Assembly (NCBI RefSeq): GCF_963169125.1
Contig: NC_084797.1
Span: forward strand, 96,993,868 to 97,057,867
Reading direction: 5' to 3'
DNA from: Humulus lupulus
Lineage: Eukaryota; Streptophyta; Magnoliopsida; Rosales; Cannabaceae
Length of the DNA stretch: 64,000 nt
Each line of letters starts with the position of its first letter. Position 1 is the first letter of the stretch. Below, one piece after another: positions 1 to 12,504 of this stretch. A program made the position numbers and the translations under genes. The notes beneath the pieces were generated by a model that had not been told where the DNA came from, did no database searches, and saw only the letters and a list, made by a program, of their open reading frames with translations.

Positions 1-1825
1 CAGGAAGACTCTTGAAGTGGTCGGTGGAGTTGAATCAGTTCAACATCACCTACCATTCGAGGACTGCTATAAACGTTTAGGCACTAGCTGACTTCATAGA
101 CGAGTGTATAGGGAATCATAAAAAGCCCGAAGGTATCCCAATAATCGGACCAACCTGGAAGTTGTATGTGGTTGGGTCTTCTAATGAAAATGGTGCCAGA
201 GTGGACTCATTTTGGTTTCCCTCGAGGGACACAAAGTGCACAGTGCCCTTTGATTTGGGTTTGGCGCCTCGAACAATGAAGTGGAGTACGAAGCCTTAAT
301 TGATGGGCTTCGAATGGCACTTGAGCTCAAAGCCGAGGGCCTCGAAATTTTCAGTGATTCTTAACTCGTGGTAAACCAAGTACTTAGAGAATACCAGACT
401 CAGGGAACAAAAATGGCAACGTATCTGGCGAAGGCTCAAGAAATGCAGCATTTCTTCAGAAAGTTCACTATTCAACAAGTGTCGCGAGAACATAATTCCA
501 ATGCTCACGCCCTTGCTAAGTTGGCCACCACCAAAGATGTTGAGTGAATCAATGTGGTCCCCATTGATTACTTGAACTCTCTAAGCATCTCAACTCCCAA
601 CGAGGTGGAGGCTATACAACCCCAAGATGGAGCTGATAATTAAATATCTTATCTTCAGGGAGTTGCCTCCAGATAAGAAGGCGGATCAGAAGCTGATTTA
701 TAAGGCACCTCAGTAGGCCATCATGGATAATAAACTATATCAACGAGTTTATTCTCTACCTTTGCTCTGATGTGTGTCCAAGCAAGAGGCCAGTCTGGTA
801 CCCCGAGAAGTACACAAGAGTCTTTGCGGGGAGCATGCAAGGGGGAAAAGTCTATCCAAAAAGATCTTAAGGAAAGGATACTTTTGGCCCATGATGAATG
901 CATACACGATGGATTATGTCAAGAAATGTGACAAGTGCTAGTACTTCACTAACATCCCCCGAGCGCCTATGAATGAGCTTATGCAGATGACCAGTCCATG
1001 CCCTTTCGCTGTTTGGGGTATTGACCTTATCGGGTCCCAGCCTACAAGGAAGGGAGGAGTGAAGTGGCGATCGACTACTTCACAAAGTGGGCCAAGGCCA
1101 ACCCACTCCATACATCACCTCTAAAAATAAGAACATCATTTGCTGGTACGGGCTCCCTAGGAAGATAGTCTCCGACAATGGGTTGCAGTTCGACGTCGAA
1201 GTATTCATGGACTTCTGTCAACGACATGGAGTCATCAAGAGCTTCTCCTTCATGGCCCATCCGCAGGCCGATGGCCAAGTGAAAGCAGTCAACAAGACAC
1301 TCAAGTTAACTTTGAAGAAAGGGCTGGAACAAGCAAAATGAGCTTGGCCCGAGGAGTTTCCTAGGGCATTGTGGAGCTATCACACCACTGCCAGGACTTC
1401 TATCGGCCACTCGCCGTTCTCCATGGCCTATGGGTAAGAGGCTATGCTCCCAGTTGAGGCAATCTCCACGCATCGACGGGATACATGACTCGACCACGAA
1501 CCATCCTTTACTGTGAGAATCCCTGGACCTTGTGGAGGAGCTCCGTGAAGCTTCTCAGCTTCACATAATGTCCTATCAGCAGAAGGTAGCCAGATATTTC
1601 AACTCTAAAGTGAAGGATAGAAAGTTTTGGGTTAGAGATTTGATGTTGCAAAGAGTCTTCTTAGCCACCCGAGACCCTAATGCAGGAGTGTTGGGCCCTA
1701 ACTAGGAAAACCCATACCAAGTCGAGAGCATTGTGTGTCCGGGAACATACAAATTGGCCTGACTGAGTGGGGAGTTAATTCACCATGTCTGGAATGTTGA
1801 GCATCTTCATCGGTATTACCAGTGA
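1..1825 (+). pseudogene. Tat-1: 3' part of Ty3/Gypsy Tat-lineage pol (RNase H, integrase), decayed
   Basis: Conceptual translation across several frames gives an RNase H domain (about 160-540, with a degenerate [22 protein letters not shown] motif and a DS..VVNQV block), then an integrase zinc-finger region (about 720-960) and the integrase core (about 1010-1340, with DYFTKWA, IVSDNGLQF and HPQADGQV blocks). A C-terminal domain ends in a HLHRYYQ-like motif before a TGA at 1823-1825. Stops and frameshifts occur throughout, so no functional polyprotein is possible. The arrangement RNase H then integrase, with the NNEAEYEAL signature, is that of plant Tat elements. The 5' LTR, gag, protease and RT lie left of the window. 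The antisense gene downstream supports the Tat assignment. Confidence 0.85.
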
Positions 1826-3578
1826 TATGAGCAAGGAACTTTGTCAATTTCTGTAATACCCTTTGTAGCCTTCATGCACACTTATGAAAACTGTGTACAT
1901 AAAACATGGCAGGAAAGAAATTTATTGTTTGTTATTGCTATGTATAAAAGCACCCGCTCCCTGGCCTGAAAAAGTGAATGCATACTAGTCTCTGATCACT
2001 TGGGGGGCATGGAGTTAGGATTTAGGGCAATTCCACGACTTACAGGGAGCGACCAAGGAAACTAAGCTTGTCAAGAGGAGTAAGCCTAGTGTCGCCACCC
2101 CGAGTATAGAAAAACCTAGGAAACTAATTGAGTCTAGCCTAGGAGACTAAGCTTATTCCAAGCAGAATAGGTTGACCACCTAGAAATTAGACAATCTTAG
2201 CAGTGCGAGAATAGACTTTTGTTATCGCCCGTGGACATCGAGCTAAGGAGCACTGACCAAGTTTTTGATCTCAATATGCGAACAGATGACCAAGTACTAT
2301 GTACTTGGTCTTGAGGTAGACTTGGGATGCTTCCTGAGGACACCACGCTTGAGGAGTATGCCCAAGTCCTCCAAATGCCTCGAATATTATAGCATCGAGA
2401 AGTTCATGAAATGGGGAGCTTGGCTAGTTGACGAGTGAAGCACCCCTACTGTCACGGGATCCCATAGCTAAAAATCCTGGAGAAAACCCAGCGTAAAAAG
2501 TCCACTAACATGAAATTAGAAATTCAGGTTACCTCTCGAGGACAGTGCCCACTCAAGGAGTAATAACCAAATCCTAATCTTTGAGATATGAACGGACGCC
2601 CGAGTCGTTCGTACTCGGATACTTCTCATGGACATTGTGCCCGGGAGACCCCGAGTGAGTCATACTCTTGACACGTTGTCGGGATTCGAACTAAATACTT
2701 GGAAGAATAGACCCTAAAAGTAACCCGTAGTAGCGCTAATACGGATTAAAATCGCCTTCTTTGGGCATAGAGCCTGGGGAGTTCTGAGATGATCCTGAAA
2801 GGCGAACAGAAGCCCTGAGATACACACTTGGCGCGGGGGGGGGGGGGGGGAGGGGGCAGAGCAAAGGCCCTTAACTGGCCTCCCGGGTATGTCATACTTG
2901 GGGGCAAGCGATTGATGTGCAAGAACTCCTAAAAGCTTGAGTCTTTGGACTACAGAGGCACAGGAGGACGACATGCTGGCTCCACTTCAAGTCGTAGGAG
3001 CTTGGGGATGCTGAACTGTGTTAGATTAATGCTAAACTTCGCGTTAAAATTACTTCCAAGACTACGAGCCTACAAGAGACACTAAACGCTGACGTCAAAT
3101 TCTTAAAACAATTTGAGTTCTTATTCTCGTGGAAGTCATGTTACGTTGAATTTACAGAACCAAATAAAATGCTTGAAACGGTTTGAGTTCTTGCTCTCGT
3201 GGCAGTCATGTTACGTTGAATCTATAGAAGCAAGTCAAGTGTTTGAAATGGTTTGAGTTCTTGTTCTCGTGGTGTTATGTTGAATTATAGAATCAAGCAT
3301 TTAAAACAATTTGAGTGCTTATTCTCGTAGCAGCTATGTCACGTTGAATTTATAGAACCAAACCAAGTAAAACATGACTTAGGGTTCATGTTCTCGTTAA
3401 TTTAATGATATGGAGAACTGAAAGAACCAAAGGAGTTTAAAAGTGGTGTAGGCTGTCATTTCATTAAATAGTTACATATGTGCTTGTAGGCTCTAGCGCT
3501 GTTTGTCTATACCCCAATAAGCTACAACACACAGGCCTACTTAGTTTAAAAAGAAAAAAAATTATAAACGAGGCCAAG
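1826..3578 (+). other. Tat-1 non-coding spacer between pol and the antisense gene
   Basis: No coding similarity was seen. This is the long non-coding stretch that Tat elements carry after pol. It holds a homopolymer run of 16 G at 2835-2850 and a tandem repeat at 3102-3372. The boundary is the TAA of the antisense gene at 3579-3581 on the minus strand. Confidence 0.6.
3102..3372 (+). repeat. Four-copy degenerate tandem repeat, unit about 58-70 bp
   Basis: Successive units start near 3102, 3172, 3240 and 3298. Each contains an AATTTGAGTTCTT..TCTCGTGG core, then a GTCATGTTACGTTGAAT block and a TATAGAA block. Copies differ by substitutions and one carries a short deletion. It lies in the Tat-1 3' spacer and looks like minisatellite expansion inside the element. 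Confidence 0.75.
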
Positions 3579-6500
3579 TTACTGGGGCCCTTTGCCTGGG
3601 GGAACCTTTACCACCAACTTGATCACCGGGTTAGCTTCGGGGTCGCGACCTGTCACTGAAGCCTCTCTCTCCTGAGCTTCGGGTGCAGTGTCCGCCTCAA
3701 GAAGTGCCTCAAACTTAGTCCTCATGTAACGACCCAAAATTGCTAATAGGGTTTAGGGCCTTGATTAGCGTGCTAGGAGGGCAAAATTGATATGTGTGTG
3801 TGTGATTAAATGGTTAAATGCATGATTATGTGGCATGCATGATTAATATGATTATATGAATATGTGATATGCATGTTTACGAGTATTAGATATGCATGTG
3901 GGCCCTTTATAGCTTATAAGGGCATATTTGTAATTTTGGCCTGTTGAGGGCATAAATGTGATTATATGTGATAAATTGTTGAGACCAAATTATTGTATGG
4001 ATATCTTTGCAGCATATGGCTCGAGAAGGTCCTAGTGAGCGGATTAGCGAAATAGTCACATCAGGGTTTTTAGTACCCGGCTTGGGGAAGCCTGGGGGTA
4101 TTTTGGGAATTTAGAGAATATCTGGGGGATGATTAGATATTGAATAAGTTTGTGTTAATTAATTGGACATGATGAGATTAATTGGTAAATGGGAGGAACA
4201 CTTGAGGAATTAGCGGGAACCGGCAGCGGAATGACCATTTTACCCCTTAGTACCCTTAGTGAACCAATAGGCTTAGAGGGGCAAAGAAGTCTTTTGTTTA
4301 AACAGGAGATAAACTCAGTAAATCATAAGGAGTAACTAGAAGACTTTGGAAGGCTCTCAGCTCACTCTCCCTTCCCCTCTCTCTCACGTACTCTTTCTCT
4401 CACTCTCCCTCTCTTTACACTTTGAAGCGAAGGAAAAAGGACAGAAGAATTTAGGCTTGAGGCTGAAATTTTGGAAGGAATTTGGAAGAATTGAAGCTTT
4501 TGAAATGAGGGGGTCTGGCTGGGACTTGAAACTTGAGGTCTGAAGTTGAGGCTGGAAGCTTGAAAGGATTCAACAACCATTGAGGTAAGGTTCTGTCTTT
4601 GTTATGTTAGGGAAATTCGAATCATTTGGGTGGAATTGAGCTAGGTATTTGGTGATGAGTTTCTACTGAATTGGAGTGTTACCTTTAGTATTATTACTGT
4701 GGTTTTGTGTTTTAATTGGGTGAATAAAAGCCCTAACTTCGTAGCTGAGTTTAGTATTGGTTGCGAGGTTAGTTTAGTTAGAAGTTATTGAGGTTTTTTG
4801 CTGGAAATATTGGGAAGAAAACCTAGAAAGTCTGGGTTCGTAGGGGTGTGCCGCGACCCACCTCTGCGACACCATAGCCCGCATGCCCAGAGGGCCCTAG
4901 GTGGCTCTCTGACCGGAAGGCGCGCTGCGACCCTAGGGGGAAAGTCGCGACCCACCTCCCCCTGAAGCTTGAGGATTTGGTTTTTGACATGGGGGTGCGC
5001 CACGACCCTTAGGGTCAAGTCGCAGCCCGCCTAGAGGTTTTTGCCTTAAGATGGTTTCTAGAATTGGTGAGGCTCGGGGGTTCGAACCTAGGCGCTCGAG
5101 ACAATTTCTACTACCCGGATTAGTAAAAATCGAGGTCCCGGAGGCAGTTTCTATCTCCTAAGTATTTATTTGGATTAGAAATTGATAATTACCCATTGGG
5201 CACTATGACTAGGTTTATCGCCAAGGCTCGGGATTCGAGGTAAGAAAACTGCACCCTTGAGTGGTTGTGTTGGGACTGAGATTCCCTGTATCTTAGTATA
5301 TGTGTTGTATAACTGTAATATTGTTATGCGAACATGAAATGATTGGCCTAAGGGAGCTGGGGTTGATGTCTTGCGCATAGGATGCGACTCAACCACTGTG
5401 AGCTGGGGTCAGCTAGATAAACACTGGACTCGGCCTAAGCGAGCCAGAGTTAGTGAAGTAAACAGAGGGCTCGACCTAAGGGCGCCGACCTTGAGCATTT
5501 GCATATTGATTGAGATTTATTGCTAAATGAACATGTTTGCTGTTATTAGTTTGACACCTATGACTTGTTGAATTTTTGGATAAGTGCCTTTTGATTGATT
5601 GGTTGTAATTACTGATTATGTATTTGCTGTTATGGTTTTCTTGTTGGGCCTTGGCTCACAGGTGCTGCGTGGTGTAGGTAAAGGCGAGAGTAAGCTGGAC
5701 CAACCATGAGTTGGAAAGCTTTGGGGGTGAGGTGTACATTGTTAGCTGCTCGTCCGCCACAGCAGAGGGAAAGTACAGGGAAAGAGCCTAAAATTTGTAT
5801 ATTTCCCATTAGAGTGGCCATTGGTTGTATATAATTTTTCAAAATTGTCTCTTAAACCCTGTTTTTGGGATCCCATGTACCAAATGTCTATTTTAATGAA
5901 AATTAACCGTTTATGTTCAAAATCTTTTAAACCTAACCTGGTAATTGACCTTAGGATCACATTACTTTTCAAATGACTTGATTAGCAAGTCTTGCATTAT
6001 TTTAAAACACACAGTGTAACGGTCTTGGTTATCCAAGGCATTACACCTCATTTCTAGATCCTCTGTGAAAGAGAGATCCATGTCTCTGTTCTCTGCCACA
6101 CAATGAAGAGCATGTCCACGACCATCACATCGAGGTCTTTGGACAATTCTCTATTTGTTTTCTCCAGCTCATCGACATGGGCTAGACACTCCACTTGGCT
6201 CAATCGGAGCTCCTTGCGGACTTGGGCCAGCTCCTCCTCAACGGTCTGCGTGTGGCCTGCAACATCTTCCAGTAACTTGGAGGATGTTTCCTCCAAGGTA
6301 GACAAATTTGACCTCTCGGTGACTAGTTGGTCCTCCACCTCGCGGACACAGGACCTGGTGTCCTCCATTTCTTTCTGGTGCTGCGAATGTTCCTCCAGGG
6401 GGACTACGGTCTCATGGAGTTGAAGTAGTTCACCTGGACTCGGACCAACTCCTCCTGAGTTTTCTTCAGCTTGAGAGACCGTGTCAGCTCTAGGTCCTTG

Positions 6501-8825
6501 AGTCGTTGATTGAGGGCCGCAGTCTATAAAATAAGAATATCAAGTCAACCAAAAAGACAAAAAATATACACTGAACTTGGACAGAAATCAAGAGACTTAC
6601 CCTCGTGGAAGAGTTATGGCTAGTAGCCACCAATGCCACTTCATTGTTGCTACAACAACGGGCGAAGCTACTAGCGGGTATCTCGCATAAGGATGCTGCT
6701 AGTCCCTACATAAGCTCCGTATCGAGCGGCAAGGCCTTATCTCCTATTCTCCCCGCAAGGAGAGGTTCCAGCTCTTCGTGGCGAGGAGGAACGACAGGTT
6801 CCTTTGGCCAGTCCTCGCGTAGGTATTCGGTCAGGAGTCGATCATTCTCGTTGCCCTCCCCTATACAAGCGTTGTAATACTCGATGACCTCCCTCTGCAG
6901 CTCTGAGTCATCCCCATAGTGCTCCGGGAAGATGACCAACCGGGGCACCTTGGCTTTAGGGGAGTTGGAGGGGATTCCTTTGCCCTTCCCAGAGAATCCC
7001 TTATCTCAGGGAGAGAAGGTGTTGAGGTCAATGACCTCACCGACAACTGTTGTGCTCGGGGGCAGGGGCCATTGGAGCAACGAAAGAGGGTGGTTGGGGC
7101 AATTGACATAGGTGTGGGCACTGCTGTTGGAGCTGCCGGGGTGTCAATCTCAGAAGGCCCCAACACCCTTTGATGTTTCAAATGCACCAAATCAGAAAGG
7201 CTTATACTTTCTGCACAAAGGAAACACCTTCGTTAGTCTCGATAAAAGAAAGAAAAATGACAATAGAATAAAATGTGTGTAGAAAGGAAAATAAAACTCC
7301 TCGGGAGCCCCACCATGATCAGGCTCCTCGGAATAAAGGATAGAGTTAGAGAATTTGCGTACGAGTCGACCCATCTCCTGCGTTAGGTTGGTCTCGTACT
7401 GACATAACCAAGAGGCATGCATGGCCGTCGTCTCTTCAAGAGGCACGAAGCCTTGAGGGTGCCTCTTCCTCCTCTGGTTCTGAAGGAACACGTCGATGAG
7501 ATCCTAGTAATCTTGGTACTCCTCCACGGACCAGCGAAACCCTAAGACCTGGCCACATTCGAGAAGGGAAGGAGAAAAGGATGAATGTTTGGGACTAGTT
7601 CCATCCCCTACACACCTAGAGTAGTAAAGTATAATCAGAGATTTACCTTGAGGCATGGAAGACGATTCGATCCCCACCTTGAGCTCTGCCTCAAGCTCCT
7701 CATCTTCCTTCGCTTCGCAGCTGCCTTAATGGTGAGGACGCTCTCCGCATGCTCCTCGCGAAGGCATTGTACGTATTGATGTTGTGCCTTGGCTGCCATG
7801 TAACCATGTGTAGCCTTGCCATATTCCGAGATTGCTTCAAATCTCAGAATTTTTTTAACACCACAAATTTTATACTCTGCCTCGCCTGCAGCAGTCTGTA
7901 TTGTCTCAGGTCGAGCTCTAGCTCCTTTTTGCGAATGTACTCTATCGCTCGAAGTCTTTCGTCGAAAGAGTCGACAAAGGCAATGCAGCAAAATGGACCT
8001 GATTAAGATGACACAGACAAGGATGAGTTGTTAAATAAACATTATCGTACTAACTTGCGCAAGGACTGAAGTACTTACCAACTGTAGCAAAGTCCAGGAG
8101 TAATGTAGGGTTGGTCCTCATTGGGAAGTCATTTACCCAAAAGAACTGGTCCTTGTAGGCCCGAGCGTGATTCTCGTTGCCGCACGGGGATTTGTAGCCT
8201 CTCCCTAGGACTGTGTGCTTCATCAGGGTGTAGTATGCCCCCTTCTCCCCCATTCTTTCCGCATTGGCAGAAACAGTAGATGTACAATATTTCAGCTGGG
8301 ACAGAGTAGGCCAGTTCTGCCTCTTGTACAAAAGGTACAGTCTTACTAGTACCTGATATTCGTTCAGGGATAGTTGGAAATGAGCTATGCCAACAAACTT
8401 AAGAAAGTCAACATAGTACTGGTGCAGCGGCAGGGCTACCCATGAATGCTCTCATGGACCCTCTCGTCCTCCCAAGCTAGACACACCAGTATTTCGCCAT
8501 CGTCTACCCCGTAGTTTTTGAGGATCCTCTTCAAGGCACCTTTATGTCATAGCTTGCTCGGGAGGTATACTACTTCGAACCCTATGGCAGGGTAAGGAGA
8601 GTCTGAAGGTGTCGGTCTCATATTGGCTTCTTCCTTTGAGAGACTAGCTCTGAGAGGTCTCATCACCACTGGTTCCAAGCTCTCATGTACTGCGAGAGCT
8701 TGGCTGCTACCAGCCACTTGTTTCCCCCTCTCATGGTGTTGTCCTGCTTCTTGGTCCATTTGAAGGATTTCATTGTCGAATGCGTAGAAACCTTGTTAAT
8801 GGAGTTGATGAGGCTCCTCAGACAT
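3579..8825 (-). pseudogene. Tat-1 antisense gene (aORF; coiled-coil 'gypsy-type transposon' protein), split by a solo LTR
   Basis: On the minus strand, opposite to pol, a decayed multi-exon gene begins at an ATG at 8825 right after a splice acceptor (TTTTAG) and ends at a TAA at 3579-3581. Recognisable pieces in order are: an N-terminal acidic/Pro stretch (8759-8547); a domain with YKDQFFWVNDFP-like residues (8331-8050) that resembles the plant 'putative gypsy-type transposon' domain; charged segments (7991-7635, 6948-6706); a Glu/Lys/Leu-rich coiled coil (6600-6054); and a C-terminus at 3719-3579. Solo LTR 3725-6045 interrupts the last exon. Stops and frameshifts are frequent. Antisense ORFs placed between pol and the 3' LTR are known in Tat elements; their function is unknown. 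The exon limits are approximate. Confidence 0.65.
3725..6045 (+). mobile_element. Solo LTR 1 (TGTAACGACCC family, Tekay-like), perfect TSD
   Basis: The LTR begins TGTAACGACCC and ends GGCATTACA. It is flanked by the 5-bp direct repeat CCTCA (3720-3724 and 6046-6050). No primer-binding site or internal region is attached, so the element was reduced to one LTR by LTR-LTR recombination. Its length of 2321 bp is close to the LTRs of elements A (2252 bp) and B (2304 bp). It contains a GC-rich cassette at about 4846-5035, the conserved block at 5637-5690 and a GGGATCCCA motif near 5868. It sits inside the coding part of the Tat-1 antisense gene. Short ORFs inside it, for example at 4346-4543, are not credible genes. 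Confidence 0.93.
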
Positions 8826-9191
8826 CTAAAACAAACACCAAGCAGTTAGCACCTTGACCCAAAGAAAGTTAGGCCAATACGAGAACCCCTAAGACAACTA
8901 CTCGGGGAAAACGAAAGAAAAAGAAAAACTAGACTTTGGGGTGTCCTCAAAGCCAGCCACCTAGCGCCAGAGATACCACTGGGAAAGATGAACACCATCG
9001 GAGATGATGTACACGGTCGAAGGTCCATAATATCAAAATATGCCCTAGAACGTCTAAATAGGTCGTTTAGACCATTTTCGATGACAGATAAGGTCAAAGA
9101 AACCTCTAAAAAGCTAAATAACAACTCCTAAACATGCATCTTAAGTCATAAAACAAACACAAAAATAGAGTCACAGTTCAGAGGCACTTAC
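8826..9191 (-). other. Putative 5'-UTR intron of the Tat-1 antisense gene
   Basis: On the minus strand a GTAAGT donor follows TCGA at 9191-9186, and a pyrimidine-rich stretch ending TTTTAG lies immediately before the ATG at 8825. The 366-bp intron parallels the 563-bp 5'-UTR intron of the Tat-2 antisense gene (15138-15700), which supports the call. Transcription was not shown. Confidence 0.55.
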
Positions 9192-9415
9192 TCGAAATGA
9201 AGTGTTGGATGGTGCTGAATCGTGTGCGAACCCTGAAGAATTGCTTGTCGTTTTCCTAGAAGTAAGAAGCTTCACGCCAATCGTCCAAAGTGACAAGAGA
9301 GTTAGAAAGGATGTAAGGCCGGAGAATGGTTTGGGAGGATGAGAGAGGCTGAAGAGTTGAAAGCACAGGAAATTTAAAATAGGCTAAAGTAACATTGGAG
9401 AGTTGGTTCTCGACC

Positions 9416-9423
9416 TTTTATAT
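9416..9423 (-). promoter_or_regulatory. TATA box of the Tat-1 antisense gene
   Basis: TATAAAAG on the minus strand, about 225 bp upstream of the 5'-UTR intron donor. The Tat-2 antisense gene has a TATAAATA in the matching position. Confidence 0.5.
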
Positions 9424-9427
9424 GTCT

Positions 9428-9924
9428 TGTGCTTGGGGGTGAAGTAAGTTCACCCCAACTGTCGGATTACCTAAGACATAGATACTCAAGAGTGATCAAA
9501 GGGTTAAAGATAAAAAAGGTGTGGATTGTGATCAATGGCATTAGAAAAGAGAAATCTTGAGTATAGGCTAAAAGGACACCTAGGGTACGGAAAATACTTT
9601 TCGGGCCACAGACATGACCTTTCATTAATTGCATAGATTGATGGGCCCAGAAATTTGGGCTCAACACGTGGTAGAAAATATTGTAGTGGAGTTAGCAGAA
9701 GTCCAAACGTTTCCATCCGAGGACTATTCAATTTTTCCCAGTTTTGAGTCTCCACTGTTCGAGGACGAGTAGAGACTTGGGGTGCAAAGGTTTTTCGTTT
9801 TTTCACAAAAGGACACGTGTCAATCAGAGTAGGGCATGTGGCAAGGATGTGTACTTCTTCAAATGAGGCCATGCCCCGAGGGTCAGTGATTGGAGGGTGG
9901 ATTTCTTGGTTAGAGGCCATGCCC
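9428..9924 (+). other. 3' end of Tat-1, LTR boundary not resolved
   Basis: No gene is seen. A purine-rich ACTTGGGGTGCAAAG at about 9776-9790 resembles the polypurine tracts before the LTRs of Tat-2 (TTTGGGGGCAAA, minus) and E (CTTGGGGGGCAAA), so the Tat-1 3' LTR may have started here. The sequence after it is not recognisable as the Tat-2 LTR and is soon cut by another LTR at about 9925. Confidence 0.35.
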
Positions 9925-10629
9925 AGAGAAGTGGTAGGGAACTTAGCGTGTATTCAGGATTTACTGAGTGGCGAGTAGTAATTTAGCGGTTATTTGGGTA
10001 CATATGGATTAATTAGGAATTTATAGGATCACTTGAGGATTAGCGGGAATATTGTAAATGATGGGTTTGCCCTCTAAGGCATTAAGAGGCTAAGGATAAG
10101 TCTAGGGGCATTTAGGTCATTCTCTAAGCTTAGGATAGACTTAGGTAACTTGAGAAACAACCAGAACCAAGGGAATCCCTTAGCTCTCTCTCCCTCTCAC
10201 GTTTCCCCCTCTCTCACTCCCATTGTTGAGGTTTTGGAAGTTTATAAGGGAAAGGCACTGAATTTTCTGAAATTAAGGCAAGGATTGCTGGGATTGAAGC
10301 TCAATTGAAGTTGGGAGCTTCTAGACTTAAAGGGAGCATCTAGGATTAATTCGACCAAGGTAATCTAAAGTTTTAGTTTTGAGTTTTCCTATGTTTTTAA
10401 GTTTTAAAAGTCTTGCTGAATTCTTGGTTCCTAGGGGGTTTTGGATAGATTTTTACATGATTGTACTGCTCTGAGTGTAACATTGAGGTGTGGGAGCTTA
10501 ATTCTGGCCTTAGATCATGTTTGGGACGATCTTTGGGGAGTTTAGAAATATGAAAATGTTGGAAAATATAGGTTCGCGGGGTCTCTCCGCGGCGCTGTTC
10601 TTGAGCGTCGTGGCTCGCATGAACTCAGA
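9925..10629 (+). mobile_element. Truncated LTR G, left part (TGTAACGACCC superfamily)
   Basis: From about 9925 the sequence follows the order of blocks in the A/B/solo-1 LTRs: the TAGCGGTTA and ACTTGAGGATTAGCGGGAA region, then the CTCTCTCTCCCTCTCACG pyrimidine tract, then the start of the GC-rich cassette (GTTCGCGGGGTCTC). The first 390 bp or so of such an LTR, including the TGTAACGACCC start, are missing. The 5' edge is approximate. It is interrupted at 10629 by solo LTR 2. Confidence 0.7.
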
Positions 10630-12504
10630 TGTAGAGTCCAAGAACTTTACTTAGCTAGTTAGATAGTAGTAATAATAGTAATAGTAGTAGTATTTTTATG
10701 ACTATGAATTTTGGTTCAAACTGGGATTTAATTGGACACTCATAGTAACACTTGTAGATTTTCTAAGTTTAACCTATAGTTTAAGAATATTAATTTTAAC
10801 CTAAGGTTTGATTAATATGACTAATATTGATGGTGATATTTATTATATTATAAGGTTTAGATAGACCCAATAAGAAAGTAACACTTGTCATGTGTATGCT
10901 TAATGATAATTAAGTATTTTTGAGGAATAAGTTTATTAAGAGTAATATTTGAATATCCTAGGGTCTGTCAGCAGCTTTGAAAACGTTAGAGGACTTAGTC
11001 AAGGCTATTTACTCAATTCAAATTAAGCTGAAATTGTGCAATTTCGTGTTTAAATATTCAGCGTATGTCGATATATCGCAGCTATAGGGGGCGATATATC
11101 GCAGTACGGGGATACGAAAAACACGTAACTTCACACGATCACCTCGACAAACCTCGGGCATGCTGGCCCAGGCGATATATCGCCTACAAGGGGAGATATA
11201 TCGGCTCCTTTGGTATATTTTTGAATGTTTTTGAAAACATTCTCATCTTAATCTTTAACCTCTTGATAAGTCCAGCATCTTTCTGACCGAGTCTTCAGCC
11301 TCTGCTGAATGATAATTGAAATATTTTTCACTTAAAAAGCCATTATTTTATTCAAGTTAAATTAAGATCTTTTCATTCTTGAACTCTATAAATAGGACCT
11401 AGTACCCAGCCATTTATTCATTCATCAAGCTAAGTTCAGAGGCTGTAAGCTGCTAGGTTATTTTTGAGAGTGTAAACACTTGGGTTGGGGATTATAAGCT
11501 TAATCATTATAAGCTTACCAAACACTTGGGAAGTAAGGTTTATAGCACATTTCGGTTCAAGGTTTAGATCGTTCATAGAAGCATTCAAGGTATTCCAAAA
11601 TCTAGTTTATTTTGGTTTTGTTTTCCTTAAGTTCTTATAGTTTTCTACTCAGCACCCTAACTTTATTCTTTATTTTTTGATAGGAAATCTAAGATCTTGA
11701 ACATAAGGTTTTTGGTAAGTATATTCTTGATGGTATAATTCATCCATTCTTTTCATTCCTTTCTCTTCAGTATACTCACCCTTTCATTGATGGTTTTTAG
11801 GAGTGTTCCAAAGTCCCAAATCTGTTCTCATATCCCAATACTTTTGGTAAGGAAAATAGGATAGGATTTTATATGTTATGTTATGTGTTATCTTATGATT
11901 TAAGTGTTATGTATATGTTATATTATGTATGTTTGTAGACTTGGGCATATGACCTGTATAACTTACAAGCCCCAATAAATTTATGGGCATATGACTTGTT
12001 TAGTTTACGAGACCCCAAGTAATAATGGCCATTATAGTATATGTGACATATGTTATGATATGTTTTAGTATATGTTGATATGAATTTTATGTATATGATT
12101 TATGTGTTAGATTTTCCTTGCTGGGCATTAGGCTCACTCCTTTATGTTTATATGTGCAGGAAAATAACTTTGGTGGCGGGAAAGGTTCTTGGAAGCTTGG
12201 GGATGTGTATTGAGGCGGAATGGAATCGAAGGACCGAGCGTTCGATTCGAGGATGAAGTCTCTTTAAATTTTTATATGTATTTTTTAGCACTTTATTATG
12301 TACTCCATTTTATTTAAAATTATGTTATGTTTCTTTTAAAAACAATGGGAACCCATATCCTACTTTCAATTTTATGTAGTTTAACATTTGTTTTACAAGT
12401 TTTTAATGAAGTTATGATTATCTCACTTGTAAGTTTTATTAAAATTAGTGTCTATGTATAGTAGTCATTAATGGTCCAAAGTCTAGAGTAGTTGGGTCAT
12501 TACA
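10630..12504 (+). mobile_element. Solo LTR 2 (TGTAGAGTCC family), perfect TSD
   Basis: Starts TGTAGAGTCCAAGAAC and ends GGGTCATTACA. It is flanked by TCAGA at 10625-10629 and 12505-12509. The two flanks rejoin the GC-rich cassette of LTR G. A TATAAATAG promoter box lies at 11387-11395. Four copies of a GATATATCG-type palindrome occur at about 11068-11210. The LTR is 1875 bp, with no internal region or primer site. The family is distinct from the TGTAACGACCC LTRs, although both end in ATTACA or GTTACA. Confidence 0.92.
11068..11210. repeat. Cluster of GCGATATATCGC palindromes in solo LTR 2
   Basis: Three copies read CGATATATCGC, the second and third with a leading G (one as GGCGATATATCGCC), and a fourth is degenerate (AGATATATCGG). 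All fall within about 140 bp upstream of the TATA box, in the U3 part of the LTR. The perfect dyad symmetry would fit a transcription-factor site, but no factor can be named. Confidence 0.7.

Noticed and set aside
4346..5018. Short ORFs of 65-77 codons in solo LTR 1
   Set aside because: They lie in a non-coding LTR, have low-complexity Ser/Leu or Arg/Pro composition from pyrimidine tracts and the GC-rich cassette, and no domain.
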